64,000 nt of DNA from CAVQGM01 sp963712065 (GCA_963712065.1 CAVQGM010000001.1:1736001-1800000), one strand, 5' to 3'. Counted from the stretch's first letter, positions 1 through 8,109 are shown. Numbers and translations: made by a program. The notes: generated by a model not told the origin, from the sequence alone.

Positions 1-1144
1 CCGGAGCGAGCCGCACGACCTGCGGTTCGAGCGTGAGGACCCCGGCGTCGAGCCGACCGACGAGCAGCAGGTCCTCGATCATCGAGCGGAGGCGATCGGC
101 GTTGCGTTGGATGATGGCCAAGCGGTCCCGCAGGGTCGGCCCCACCTCGTCATCGGACAGCAGCAGCTCGGCGGCGCTGGCGATCGCGGTCAGCGGTGTC
201 CGCAGCTCGTGCGACACCCCGGCGACGAAGTCGTTGCGGAGCCGGTCGTAGGCGGCGAGCTGCTCGGCGTGGAGCTCGGCGGCCCGGCGCGCCTGCTGTT
301 CGAGCTCCAGCAGCGCCCGGGTGCGACGAGCCTCGTCCCGGCGCGTCGTCGTGTCGTGGACGAGCCACAGGCGGCCGTAGCGGGCGTCACCGTCGCAGAT
401 CGGGACCGTCTCGATCTCGAGGTCCCGTCCGGCGCGGGTGACCACCTCGAGGTCCTGGGGGGCTCGCGGGTCGCCGCGCCGGGCGGCGTCCAGTGCCGTG
501 GGATCGTCGAGTCCTCGGCTCAGCTCTGCGAGCAGGCGATCGGTCGATGCCCCGACGGCCCGGTCCGACCCGAGGTCGACCCCGAACAGCTCACCGAGGC
601 GGTCGTTGGCGAGGAGCACGCGCTCGTCGGCGTCGTCGACGAAGGCCCCTCCCCGGAAGCTGGCCACCAGCGCCCCGAGCCGCGCCCGGGACTCGAGCAG
701 GGCCTGCGCCCGCTCCTCGGCCTCGGTGACGTCGCGGGAGAAGGCCACCCGACCTCCCACCTCGGGCACGTCGGTCATGTCGACGCTCAACGTCTCCAAC
801 CACCGCCACTCCCCGGAGCCGGCCTTGACCCGGTAGCGGATGGCCGGCACGGCGTCGAGTGCCTCGCCGCGCCGGCGCCGCTCGTCGAGCAGCCGGCGAT
901 AGGCCATGAGCCGGTCGCGATCATCGGGGTGGACGAAGGTCCAACCGTCCTCGGGGCGGCGGAACGACTCCTCGAACGCGAGGAGCCGGAGCCCGGCCGC
1001 GTTCACCATGAGCTGCTGCCCCTCGGGGTCGACGATGGTGATGATCTCGGGAGCCCGCTCGAACAGGACCCTCAACCCGCCCGAGCTCGGGAGCTGCAGC
1101 GGCGGGACGTCACGCGTGGGCGGATGCCCCTCCTCGTCGTCCAT
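1..1144 (-). CDS. Sensor histidine kinase with two PAS-like domains (partial, C-terminus off the left edge)
   Basis: The visible part is the first 381 residues from an ATG at 1144, with GGGAGG about 7 nt upstream. A PAS-like segment at about 20-130 contains the motifs ITIVDPEG and FVHPDDRD. A second PAS-like segment at about 150-260 contains LLANDRLGELFGV. The HisKA dimerisation/phosphoacceptor region follows, with SHELRTPLTAI; the phosphorylated His is residue 312. The ATPase domain lies outside the window. No membrane segment is seen in the visible part, so it is probably a soluble or peripheral sensor that autophosphorylates and passes phosphate to a response regulator not visible here. 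The ligand is unknown. It is divergent from the DUF2252 gene at 1291. Confidence 0.9.
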   Translation of the reverse strand, partial: MDDEEGHPPTRDVPPLQLPSSGGLRVLFERAPEIITIVDPEGQQLMVNAAGLRLLAFEESFRRPEDGWTFVHPDDRDRLMAYRRLLDERRRRGEALDAVPAIRYRVKAGSGEWRWLETLSVDMTDVPEVGGRVAFSRDVTEAEERAQALLESRARLGALVASFRGGAFVDDADERVLLANDRLGELFGVDLGSDRAVGASTDRLLAELSRGLDDPTALDAARRGDPRAPQDLEVVTRAGRDLEIETVPICDGDARYGRLWLVHDTTTRRDEARRTRALLELEQQARRAAELHAEQLAAYDRLRNDFVAGVSHELRTPLTAIASAAELLLSDDEVGPTLRDRLAIIQRNADRLRSMIEDLLLVGRLDAGVLTLEPQVVRLAP

Positions 1145-1290
1145 GCTCGGCCTCCCTGCGTCGGACGTCCCTCGGTGGTCACGCGCCAGCCCCGTCACCG
1201 TACGCCGGGCGGCCAGACGTTCCGGTGCGGATCGGTTGCAGGCGGGGTGCACCCGTCCTGCACCCGCCCCGGCCCCGGAGGGGACCTCCC

Positions 1291-2688
1291 GTGTGGTTCG
1301 CTGCTCCGATGCTCGTGACGTCCCTGGACCTGGAGGACGAGGCGGCGGTCGGCCGGGCGGCGAGGTCGGTCGCCCCCCGCTCGACCGCCGCCGACTGGCG
1401 CCCGGCCGACGACCGGCCCGACCCGGTCGCGCTCCTCGCCGAGCAGGACCGAGCGCGCGTCCCCGGCCTGGTCCCGGTCCGCCACGCCCGGATGGACGCC
1501 AGCCCGTTCACCTTCTACCGCGGCGCCGCTGCGATCATGGCCGCCGATCTCGCCTCGCTCCCCACCACGGGGCTGGAGGTGCAGCTGTGCGGCGACGCCC
1601 ACCTCGGCAACCTCGGTGTGTTCGCGTCACCCAGCCGCGAGCTGCTCTTCGACCTGAACGACTTCGACGAGACCCTGCGGGGGCCGTGGGAGTGGGACCT
1701 GCACCGACTCACCACGAGCTTCGCCATCGCCGCCCAGGACCGTGCGTTCTCGAAGGCGAAGGTCAGCGACATCACGCGGACGGCCGTTGCCGCCTACCGC
1801 ACCGCCATGGCCGAGCTGGCCGTTCGCAGCCCACTCGACGTCTGGTACGCACGGCTCGACACCACCGCCGTGCGCGACGCGCTGGCGGGCGGGTCGAAGG
1901 CGGCCCTGCGTCAGGTCGACCGGGGTGTCGCCGCCGCCCGGGGGCGCACGAGCCTCCAGGCGACCCGGAAGCTGACCGAGGAGGTCGACGGCCGCCTCCG
2001 GTTCCGTTCGGACCCGCCGGTCCTGGTGCCGCTCTCCGACGCCACCGACGTCGCCGACCCGGACCGGCTCGCCGAGGCCATCCGTGCGACCTACCACGAG
2101 TTCGTCCACACGCTCCCCGATGCCCACGCGTCCCTGCTCACCCGCTACCGGGTGGTCGACGTCGCCCACAAGGTGGTCGGGGTCGGCAGCGTCGGGATGC
2201 GCGCCTTCGTCGTCCTCCTCCAGAGCCGCACCGGCGATCCGCTGATCCTCCAGTTCAAGGAGGCTGGACCATCGGTGCTCGAGGCGCACCTCCCGGCGAG
2301 CCCGTACTCGCACCACGGCGAGCGGGTCGTGCAGGGCCAGCGCATGATGCAGGCGGCGAGCGACATCTTCCTCGGCTGGAGCACGTCCGCCGTCGACGGG
2401 CGCCACTACTACTGGCGCCAGCTCCGGGACATGAAGGGGTCGGCCGTGATCGAGGAGATGAGCCACCGTGCGCTCGGCTTCTACGCGGAGATGTGCGGCT
2501 GGTCGCTCGCACGCGCCCATGCCCGGTCCGGGCCGGCCGCCGCCATCGCCTCGTACCTCGGGAAGAGCGACCGCTTCGACGAGGCCGCCACCTCCTTCGC
2601 CCTCCGCTACGCCGAGCTCAACCGCGCCGACCACGCCCGACACACCGAGGCGATCGCGACCGGGACCCTGCCCGGCGAGCCCGCCTGA
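1291..2688 (+). CDS. DUF2252 family protein (kinase-like fold suspected)
   Basis: 465 residues if it starts at the GTG at 1291, chosen because GGAGGGG at 1278-1284 sits 6 nt upstream; the ATG at 1309 is the alternative. The length is normal for DUF2252. Motifs CGDAHLGNLG (near residue 100) and DLNDFDET (near residue 125) resemble the catalytic loop GDxHxxN and the metal-binding DFD of aminoglycoside phosphotransferase/protein-kinase-like folds, so a small-molecule phosphotransferase role is possible, but the family has no firm function known to me. The N-terminal RHARMDASPFTFYRG is the typical family opening. It is a single gene, convergent with the hydrolase that ends at 2739. Confidence 0.85.
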   Translation: MWFAAPMLVTSLDLEDEAAVGRAARSVAPRSTAADWRPADDRPDPVALLAEQDRARVPGLVPVRHARMDASPFTFYRGAAAIMAADLASLPTTGLEVQLCGDAHLGNLGVFASPSRELLFDLNDFDETLRGPWEWDLHRLTTSFAIAAQDRAFSKAKVSDITRTAVAAYRTAMAELAVRSPLDVWYARLDTTAVRDALAGGSKAALRQVDRGVAAARGRTSLQATRKLTEEVDGRLRFRSDPPVLVPLSDATDVADPDRLAEAIRATYHEFVHTLPDAHASLLTRYRVVDVAHKVVGVGSVGMRAFVVLLQSRTGDPLILQFKEAGPSVLEAHLPASPYSHHGERVVQGQRMMQAASDIFLGWSTSAVDGRHYYWRQLRDMKGSAVIEEMSHRALGFYAEMCGWSLARAHARSGPAAAIASYLGKSDRFDEAATSFALRYAELNRADHARHTEAIATGTLPGEPA

Positions 2689-2738
2689 GCGCCGTCCCGT
2701 CAGCGGGTGCACCCGAGGCGGCGCGGGACATCACCCCC

Positions 2739-3635
2739 TCAGAGCCGTGCCCGGAGCCAGGTGACCAGGTCGGCGGTCACCTCGTCCCGGTTGGTCTCGT
2801 TCAGCAGCTCGTGGCGGGCGCCCTCGTAGAGGTGGAGCTCCGTCGGCACGCCGTCGACGGCCAGGGCCTCGGCGAGCTTGGTGGGGTTGACCCCCATGCC
2901 GGCGGCCGGGTCCTGGTCGCCGGCGATGACCAGGACGGGGCACGAGATCGCCGCCAGGAGGTCGTGGGCGGGAGCGACGACCTCGAACAGGTCGATGAAG
3001 TACCCGTAGGTCAGCGGGTGGTCGTCACCGCACAGGGGATCGGCGATGTAGCGGTCGACCTCCTCGTCGTCCCGGCTCAGCCAGTCGAACGACGTGCGGC
3101 CCGGTTCGAACGGGGCGTTGTTGCCCCGGAGGAGCTCGTCGGCCGGGTGGTCCCGCATCCCGGCGTCGGCGAAGCCCTGCAACAGCGGGCCCATGGCGGC
3201 GGCGCCCTCGGGATCGACCGGGAAGCCGCACAGCACGGCACCGGCGAGCCCGTCGGCGTAGCGGGTGAGGTAGGCGAGGCCGATCAGCGAGCCCATCGAG
3301 TGGGCGAAGAGGAACACCGGCACGTCGCCGAACCGGGACCGGGCCACCGACCGGAGCTCGTGGAGGTCGTCCACCACCGCCGCCGCGCCGCCGGGGCCCG
3401 TCACCCCGACGCCGCTCGACGCCGCCGTGCGGCCGTGGCCACGATGGTCGATCGCCACCACCGCGAACCCGACGTCGTTGAGGGCGCGAGCGAACCGGTC
3501 GTACCGGCCGGAGTGCTCGGAGGCCCCGTGGGAGACGAGGACCACACCCGTCGGCCCGTCGATCGCCCACCAGCGCGAGAACACCTCGACCCCGTGGGGG
3601 TCGACGAACGTCTCCTCCTGCATCGCGTCGTGCAT
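2739..3635 (-). CDS. Alpha/beta hydrolase, monoacylglycerol-lipase-like
   Basis: 298 residues. The early oxyanion-hole region reads VLVSHGASEHSGRY, typical of the lysophospholipase/monoglyceride lipase (Hydrolase_4) group. DHRGHGRT follows, then the nucleophile elbow AHSMGS, with Ser in the GxSxG-like position (first Gly replaced by Ala). The acid is likely the Asp in VIAGDQDP and the His is in GARHELLNE. It probably hydrolyses acyl-glycerol or another carboxyl ester in the cytoplasm. The start ATG at 3635 is supported by GGAGGGAGG about 7-9 nt upstream, and a TAGGCT -10-like element lies at 3664-3659. The substrate is not identifiable. Confidence 0.88.
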   Translation of the reverse strand: MHDAMQEETFVDPHGVEVFSRWWAIDGPTGVVLVSHGASEHSGRYDRFARALNDVGFAVVAIDHRGHGRTAASSGVGVTGPGGAAAVVDDLHELRSVARSRFGDVPVFLFAHSMGSLIGLAYLTRYADGLAGAVLCGFPVDPEGAAAMGPLLQGFADAGMRDHPADELLRGNNAPFEPGRTSFDWLSRDDEEVDRYIADPLCGDDHPLTYGYFIDLFEVVAPAHDLLAAISCPVLVIAGDQDPAAGMGVNPTKLAEALAVDGVPTELHLYEGARHELLNETNRDEVTADLVTWLRARL

Positions 3636-3767
3636 CGGGCACCTCCCTCCGTGGGAGGAGCCTAGGCAGGCGATCGACCTCGTGACGGCGAGCTGGACGG
3701 CGCCCGACCGGCGCCATCCCCGTCGCTCTCGGACGCACTTCGGGTGCGGCCTGATCGTCGTGGGGGG

Positions 3768-4544
3768 TCAGCGCCTTCGGACGGCCCAGACGGCACCGAG
3801 GGTGTGCTCTTCGAGGTAGTCGTACTCGTCCTGCTGGAAGCGGGCGTAGTCCTCGAACGCCGAGGCGAGCTGGGGATGACGGTCGGCGAGTGCGGCCGCT
3901 CGGGCGGCGATCAACGCAGCCTCCGCCGAGTCGTGGGTGTCGTCACCCAAGGGCTCGAGCAGTTCGAGCACCAGCTCGTCGCCGCAGGCGGTCAGCCGTC
4001 GTCGGGTCCCGGCGAGATCCGTGTAGTCCTCGAACCCGGGGAACCGCGAGTTGGCCGTGTCGCGTAGGTAGCTGTCGTTCACGACCACGTAGCCACCCGG
4101 CTTGGCGTACTGGCGGATCGTCGCCATCGTGACGTCGAGTGGACCCAGCACGTCGCCGAGCGCGGCGTACACCACCGCATCGGCCGGCTCGACCATCGCT
4201 GCCAGATCGCTGATGCTGCCGAGCACGAACTGGCAGAGCTCCCCGACCTCGGCGTCGTCGGCCGCTCCACGAGCGATGGCGACGAACGGCTCGAACAGCT
4301 CAATCCCGACGACTCGGCAGCCCAGCGCGGCGGCGATGGCGATCGTGACGCCACCCTTCCCGCAGCCAAGATCGACCACGGTCGACTGTTCCGTCACTCC
4401 CAGGTCGCGGAGCGCACGGACGATCAGCGCGTCGTCGGCGCCGAGGACGTCCAAGTCGGCGAGCAGCTCGGGGACGTAGGCGAGCAACGCCGGGTCGATC
4501 TCGAGCGCGTACGCCACCATCTCGTCGTCGCTGCGACCCGTCAC
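3768..4544 (-). CDS. SAM-dependent class I methyltransferase
   Basis: 258 residues from a GTG at 4544; this start is preferred over an upstream in-frame one because the added residues are basic and not domain-like. Motif I is VVDLGCGKGGVTIAIA, followed by the acidic residue ending beta-2 in VVGIELFEPF, so SAM binding looks intact. A later YAKPGGYVVVNDSYL resembles motif III. The overall layout is that of a Methyltransf_25/UbiE-like enzyme. The methyl acceptor is unknown. It is on the same strand as the hydrolase but 132 nt upstream of it, so co-transcription is possible rather than clear. The start choice is uncertain because the RBS is weak. Confidence 0.8.
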   Translation of the reverse strand: MTGRSDDEMVAYALEIDPALLAYVPELLADLDVLGADDALIVRALRDLGVTEQSTVVDLGCGKGGVTIAIAAALGCRVVGIELFEPFVAIARGAADDAEVGELCQFVLGSISDLAAMVEPADAVVYAALGDVLGPLDVTMATIRQYAKPGGYVVVNDSYLRDTANSRFPGFEDYTDLAGTRRRLTACGDELVLELLEPLGDDTHDSAEAALIAARAAALADRHPQLASAFEDYARFQQDEYDYLEEHTLGAVWAVRRR

Positions 4545-4623
4545 CCGCCCAGTCTCGCGTTTCGGAACCCGTCGAACGCCACACCCGAGGTTCGGGCGCA
4601 CGGCGTCCGCCCACGAGGCGCCG

Positions 4624-4652
4624 CTCGGTCTGTCGGTCGGTCTGTCGGTCGG
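4624..4652. repeat. Short tandem TCGGTCTG/TCGGTCGG repeat
   Basis: About 30 bp made of alternating TCGGTCTG and TCGGTCGG octamers, immediately upstream of the nucleotidyltransferase gene and between two divergent genes. It could be a slippage-prone promoter-region repeat; no promoter hexamers are clear inside it. Confidence 0.6.
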
Positions 4653-4662
4653 AATCGAGGGC

Positions 4663-5337
4663 GTGAGCGTTCCCCGAGGGCACCGACTTGTGCTCCGCGG
4701 CCAGGAGGTCGTGCCCGACGCCGTCCTCGTCGGTGGCTCGGCTGCAGCGTTGCATGCCGCTCACCGGGAGTCGTTCGACCACGATCACGTCCTGGCCGAC
4801 CTCGTCGAGCGCTACGGCGAGGTCCTCGAAGCCGTGGAGGCGACCGAGGGCTGGGCAACCTCCGTTCGGGCTTCGAAGCCCCCGTTCACGATCATGGGGA
4901 GCCTCGGGGGTGTCGAGGCGGGGCTCCGACAGCTCCGGCGGACCCGGCCCCTCGAGACCGCCGAGGTCGAGGTGGGCGACGGAGCGACCGTCGTGGCGCC
5001 CACGGCGGCCGAGGCCCTACGGGTGAAGGCGTACCTGGTCGTGCAGCGCAACGTCGTGCGCGACTACCTCGACGTCGTGGCGCTGGCCGATCACCTCGGG
5101 ACCGACGCTGCGGTGGAGACCCTCGCCGGCATCGACGCGTACTACGCCGATCGGTCCGGCGAGCCGGCGTCGGTGCTGACGGCGCTCGTCACCGCGCTGG
5201 CCGACCCTCGACCCCGCGACGTCGACGTGATCGACGAGCTCGCCCGCTACAAGGGTCTCGATGCGCGCTGGCACCGCTGGGAGGACGTCGTGGCCGCGGC
5301 CCAGTCGCTCGCCCTCCGACTGAGTGGGGCGGTCTGA
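4663..5337 (+). CDS. Nucleotidyltransferase, AbiEii-like toxin of a toxin-antitoxin pair
   Basis: 224 residues from a GTG at 4663. The segment VLVGGSAAALHAAHRESFDH then DH (residues about 20-41) matches the Gly-Ser plus Arg-x-Ser-x-Asp-x-Asp signature of the AbiEii/MNT-type nucleotidyltransferase fold. The later RDYLDVVALADHLG resembles the conserved (K/R)D-x-x-D-hydrophobic block of AbiEii proteins. In known type IV systems such enzymes transfer nucleotides to a cellular target and are counteracted by the partner gene. The next gene overlaps it in TGATG fashion and encodes an XRE-type helix-turn-helix, but that gene is broken. Toxin activity is an inference from family and context; a short RBS (GAGG) makes the exact start uncertain. 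Confidence 0.7.
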   Translation: MSVPRGHRLVLRGQEVVPDAVLVGGSAAALHAAHRESFDHDHVLADLVERYGEVLEAVEATEGWATSVRASKPPFTIMGSLGGVEAGLRQLRRTRPLETAEVEVGDGATVVAPTAAEALRVKAYLVVQRNVVRDYLDVVALADHLGTDAAVETLAGIDAYYADRSGEPASVLTALVTALADPRPRDVDVIDELARYKGLDARWHRWEDVVAAAQSLALRLSGAV

Positions 5338-5617
5338 TGGCGCTGCGCTTCCGCAACGTCGACGCGTCCCCGGACGACGACGTCCGCACCTGGCCCTGTT
5401 CTCGCTGGCGATCGAGTGCGCCCGGGCCGAGGCCGAGCGCGCCAACAAGGCCGAGGTGGCCGAGCGCGTGCGCGCCGCCGTCGAGCGCTCCGGGCTCACC
5501 AACGCGCAGTTCGCCGAACTGATCGGCACGAGCGCGTCGCGCCTGAGCACCTACCTCAGCGGGCAGGTCACACCATCGGCGGCGATGCTGGTGCGCATCG
5601 AGCAGGCCCCGACCTGA
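5337..5617 (+). pseudogene. XRE-family antitoxin, internally deleted and frameshifted
   Basis: An ATG at 5337 overlaps the toxin-like stop codon and begins MALRFRNVDASPDDDVRTWP, which reads like a genuine N-terminus. Near 5395 the coherent protein continues in another frame: SLAIECARAEAER and then an intact HTH, SGLTNAQFAELIGTSASRLS, ending at 5617. The middle of the protein appears to be missing, and the junction changes frame. The HTH could still be translated from an out-of-family GTG at 5324 as a 97-aa protein, so residual DNA binding cannot be excluded. The former role was presumably antitoxin and autorepressor of the pair. Confidence 0.6.
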
Positions 5618-5633
5618 GCGGGTCGGCTCCGCC

Positions 5634-5668
5634 TTGTCATCATACCGACCAGTTGGTATGGTGCGGCC
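5634..5668 (+). promoter_or_regulatory. Promoter of the VOC-tetR-DUF1801 operon (leaderless)
   Basis: TTGTCA at 5634-5639 and TATGGT at 5657-5662 are separated by exactly 17 bp. The expected transcription start falls on or beside the ATG at 5669, so the mRNA is probably leaderless. Confidence 0.7.
5641..5660. promoter_or_regulatory. TetR-type operator inside the promoter spacer
   Basis: A 20-bp inverted repeat, CATACCGAC-CA-GTTGGTATG, has 9-bp arms with one mismatch. It fills the space between -35 and -10, so a bound repressor would exclude RNA polymerase. The TetR gene at 6127 in the same operon is the obvious candidate regulator. Confidence 0.7.
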
Positions 5669-6130
5669 ATGCCGACCATCACCCCGTGTCTGTGGTTCGA
5701 CGGCAACGGTCTGGAGGCCGCCGAGTTCTACGTCTCGCTGTTCCCGGACTCGCACGTCGACGGCGCTGCGCCCGGCCCCGATGGCGCGCCGATCATGATC
5801 AGCTTCACGCTCTTGGGCCGTCCGTTCCAGGCCCTGAACGGCGGTCCCCGGTTCGTGTTCACCGAGGCGGTGTCGATGGTGGTTCCCTGTGACACCCAGG
5901 CCGAGGTCGATCACTACTGGGCCGCGCTCACCGACGGTGGCGAGGAGAGCATGTGCGGTTGGCTGAAGGACCGCTTCGGTCTGTCGTGGCAGGTCGTTCC
6001 CAGCCAGCTCGGCGCGATCCTCGGCGATCCCGATCCTGAACGGGCTGCCCGGGCGACCCGGGCCATGTTGCAGATGCGGAAGCTCGACGTGGCGGCGCTG
6101 CGGGCCGCGGCCGACGGCGCGACGGCGTGA
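5669..6130 (+). CDS. PhnB-like VOC superfamily protein (3-demethylubiquinone-9 methyltransferase-like fold)
   Basis: 153 residues. The opening ITPCLWFDGNGLEAAEFYVS and the later LGRPFQALNGGP, DTQAEVDHYWAAL and DRFGLSWQVVPSQL are the hallmark blocks of the PhnB/YjdN-type VOC family. Members are small dimeric proteins of mostly unresolved activity, sometimes annotated as glyoxalase-like. It is the first gene of a three-gene operon with a TetR regulator (GTGA overlap at 6127) and a DUF1801 gene. The leaderless start at 5669 is set by the promoter spacing. Any catalytic role is unknown; autoregulation by the downstream TetR is inferred from the operator. Confidence 0.85.
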   Translation: MPTITPCLWFDGNGLEAAEFYVSLFPDSHVDGAAPGPDGAPIMISFTLLGRPFQALNGGPRFVFTEAVSMVVPCDTQAEVDHYWAALTDGGEESMCGWLKDRFGLSWQVVPSQLGAILGDPDPERAARATRAMLQMRKLDVAALRAAADGATA

Positions 6131-6795
6131 ACGCTGCTTCCGGGCGGTCCCGTCACGGGGACGCCAGGGCTGCGCTCCTCGACGCGGCCGTGGCGGTCAT
6201 CAGGACGCAGGGGCTGCATGCGACGACCGTCGATCGCATCTGCGAGGCGGCGGGGGTGACCAAAGGGGCGTTCTTCCACCACTTCGCCTCCAAGGAGGAG
6301 CTGGCGGTCGCCGCCGCCGAGCACTGGTCTGCCACCACCGGAGCGCTCTTCGCGGCAGCCCCCTATCACGACCACGCGGACCCGGCCGACCGCGTCTTCG
6401 CCTACCTCGACTTCCGGGCATCGCTGATCGCCGGCGCCCCGGCCGAGTACACGTGCCTCGTCGGCACCATGGCCCAGGAAGCCTTCGACACCTCCCCCTC
6501 GGTGCGTGAGGCCTGCGCCGCGAGCATCTTCGGTCACGCCGCAACCCTCGAAGCCGACCTCGCGGCCGCCCTCGCGGCCGCCCTCGCCGCCGGCGCCGCC
6601 GCCGGGGACGTCAGCGCCGCGAGCCTCGCCCGGCACACGCAGACGGTCCTGCAGGGCGCGTTCGTCGTGTCGAAGGCGGCCAACGACCCGGCCGTCGTGT
6701 TGGAAGCGATCGACCACCTTCGTCGGTACCTCGAGTGCGTCTTGGGCCGTACGCCGCCCGAAGCCGAGCCGATGGGAGGTTCCGGTGTCAGCTGA
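6127..6795 (+). CDS. TetR/AcrR family transcriptional regulator
   Basis: 222 residues from a GTG that overlaps the upstream stop by 4 nt. The N-terminal HTH includes LLDAAVAVIRTQGLHATTVD and VTKGAFFHHFASKEEL, canonical for TetR. The C-terminal ligand domain contains TCLVGTMAQEAF and an alanine-rich helix with a direct GCGGCCGCCCTC-type duplication around 6560-6590. It probably represses its own operon by binding the 20-bp palindrome at 5641-5660. The ligand is not predictable. Translational coupling to the VOC protein and the DUF1801 gene (11-bp overlap) supports coordinated expression. Confidence 0.92.
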   Translation: MNAASGRSRHGDARAALLDAAVAVIRTQGLHATTVDRICEAAGVTKGAFFHHFASKEELAVAAAEHWSATTGALFAAAPYHDHADPADRVFAYLDFRASLIAGAPAEYTCLVGTMAQEAFDTSPSVREACAASIFGHAATLEADLAAALAAALAAGAAAGDVSAASLARHTQTVLQGAFVVSKAANDPAVVLEAIDHLRRYLECVLGRTPPEAEPMGGSGVS

Positions 6796-7168
6796 AGAGG
6801 TCGACCGCTATCTCCTCGAGCTCGACGAGCCCAGGCGGAGCACGCTCGAACAGCTGCGCCGAACGATTCTCGAGCTGCTCCCGGAGGCCGAACAAGGCTT
6901 GTCGTACGGCGTCCCCGCGTTCAGGGTCGACGGCAAGCCGATCGCCGGGTTCTCGGCCGCGAAGAACCACCTCAGCTACCTCCCGCACAGCGGATCCGTG
7001 TTGGGCACGCTGCAGCCGGCCGACCTCGAAGGTTTCACTGCCACCAAGGGGGCACTCAAGTTCGCGATCGGTGCTCCGCTCCCCGGCGACCTCGTCGCCA
7101 AGCTCGTCGCCGCTCGTTTGGCGGAGGTCGCCGCTGGTACCCACCGCAGACCCGGAGCCGAACGTTGA
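6785..7168 (+). CDS. DUF1801 (YdhG-like) protein
   Basis: 127 residues from a GTG at 6785, which sits 5 nt after a GGGAGG (6774-6779) embedded in the end of the tetR gene; the two coding regions overlap by 11 bp. Motifs LEQLRRTILELLPEAEQGLSY, GVPAFRVDGKPIAGF and KGALKFAIGAPLP match the DUF1801 fold, a small alpha/beta domain of unknown biochemical activity often found with AraC/TetR regulators and VOC proteins. The context indicates shared regulation with the VOC gene. Length is typical for the family. Confidence 0.85.
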   Translation: MSAEEVDRYLLELDEPRRSTLEQLRRTILELLPEAEQGLSYGVPAFRVDGKPIAGFSAAKNHLSYLPHSGSVLGTLQPADLEGFTATKGALKFAIGAPLPGDLVAKLVAARLAEVAAGTHRRPGAER

Positions 7169-7263
7169 TGGGTCTCGATGCCGCTGCGTTCACCTCGCTG
7201 CGCTGCAGCTCGTCGACGAGGGTGTGCTGAGGCTCGACGAGCCGGTGGCCGCGATCTCGACGC
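7168..7263 (+). pseudogene. Possible remnant of a serine beta-lactamase-like gene
   Basis: Just after the DUF1801 stop, one frame reads AALQLVDEGVLRLDEPVA (about 7197-7250), the typical ALQLV-(D/E)-EG-x-L-x-LD-x-PV stretch of class C beta-lactamase/esterase proteins. An ATG at 7168 opens another frame. There is no room for the rest of a gene before the SDR stop at 7264, so this is at most a scar of a deleted gene. Confidence 0.35.
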
Positions 7264-8109
7264 TCACCGAGAGGGCTCGGTCCGGCCGGTGAAGTCCTCC
7301 ATCGTGTGGTAGACGCCGATGACGTGGTCGGCGATGAAGTCGCGCACGTCGGTCGGGACGACGCCTTTGAGCATCTCGCTGAGCATCACCGTCTTCGGCA
7401 GCACGACGAACGACCGCCCGGCGAGCATCGCCGACCAAGCCTCTTCGACGACGTCGGCAGGGTCGAGGATCGGCAGCAGCGGCGCCGACCTGGCGCCGTC
7501 GAACATGCCGGTGCGCACGTAGTACGGGCACACCGTCGTCACCTTGACGTGGTCGAGACCGGCCTGCTTGAGCTCCAGGCGGACCGAGTCCGACCACCCG
7601 ATCACCGCCCACTTCGACGCCGCGTACACCGCCATCCGCGGGTTGGGGGTGAACCCCGCTGCCGAGGCCAGGTTGAGCATCCGGCACTCGCCCGGTTCGG
7701 CGATCATCGCCGGGAGGAACTGGTGGGCGACGTACATCGGCGCCAGGGTGTTGACGTCGATCGTGAACTTCGTGTCGCGCTCGAGGTCGGTCTCCCAGAA
7801 GTACTTGTTGCCGCGGACGACGCCGGCGTTGTTGATCAGGACGTCGACCCGGCCGAGGCGGTCGAGGACCGCGGCGGCGGCCTCGGTGACCGCCGCGGCG
7901 TCGGCGACGTCGACGATGGACCCGCTCACCTCAGCCGAACCGTCGCCGAGCTCGGTGAGCTCGGTGAGGGTGTCGTCGAGCGCGGACTCGTTGACATCCC
8001 ACAGCACGACGGCCGACGCCTCCTCGGCGATGGCGCGCTCGGCGAACAGCCGGCCCATTCCCATCGCCGCACCGGTGACGAGGACGCGCTTGCCCTCGAC
8101 CGATCTCAT
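7264..8109 (-). CDS. Short-chain dehydrogenase/reductase coupled to an acyl-reductase-like gene
   Basis: 281 residues. It has a classical SDR layout: VTGAAMGMG cofactor motif at about 11-19, INNAG near residue 91, the Ser of the catalytic set in NLASAAGF, and YAASK as the catalytic Tyr/Lys. The Asp in LWDVNES after beta-2 suggests NAD(H) preference. Its ATG overlaps the stop of the upstream AAR-like gene (ATGA), so both are made from one mRNA with translational coupling. A plausible role is reducing the aldehyde made by the upstream enzyme, or an alcohol oxidation; this is inference. The C-terminal HVIGVYHTMEDFTGR is typical of fatty-acid-related SDRs. Confidence 0.88.
   Translation of the reverse strand: MRSVEGKRVLVTGAAMGMGRLFAERAIAEEASAVVLWDVNESALDDTLTELTELGDGSAEVSGSIVDVADAAAVTEAAAAVLDRLGRVDVLINNAGVVRGNKYFWETDLERDTKFTIDVNTLAPMYVAHQFLPAMIAEPGECRMLNLASAAGFTPNPRMAVYAASKWAVIGWSDSVRLELKQAGLDHVKVTTVCPYYVRTGMFDGARSAPLLPILDPADVVEEAWSAMLAGRSFVVLPKTVMLSEMLKGVVPTDVRDFIADHVIGVYHTMEDFTGRTEPSR

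Noticed and set aside
1227..1275. Repeated GGGTGCACCC elements near 1248 and 2704 as a regulatory pair.
   Set aside because: They are short, GC-rich and unrelated in position to the genes around them; chance is likely.
107..1318. Long plus-strand open frame antisense to the histidine kinase.
   Set aside because: The minus strand contains PAS and H-box motifs; the plus product has none.
5324..5617. The 97-aa HTH frame as a normal intact gene from GTG 5324.
   Set aside because: The first about 25 residues are Arg-rich shadow sequence, whereas the frame from ATG 5337 reads like the natural N-terminus, so a broken gene is the better reading; I keep the alternative open in the findings.
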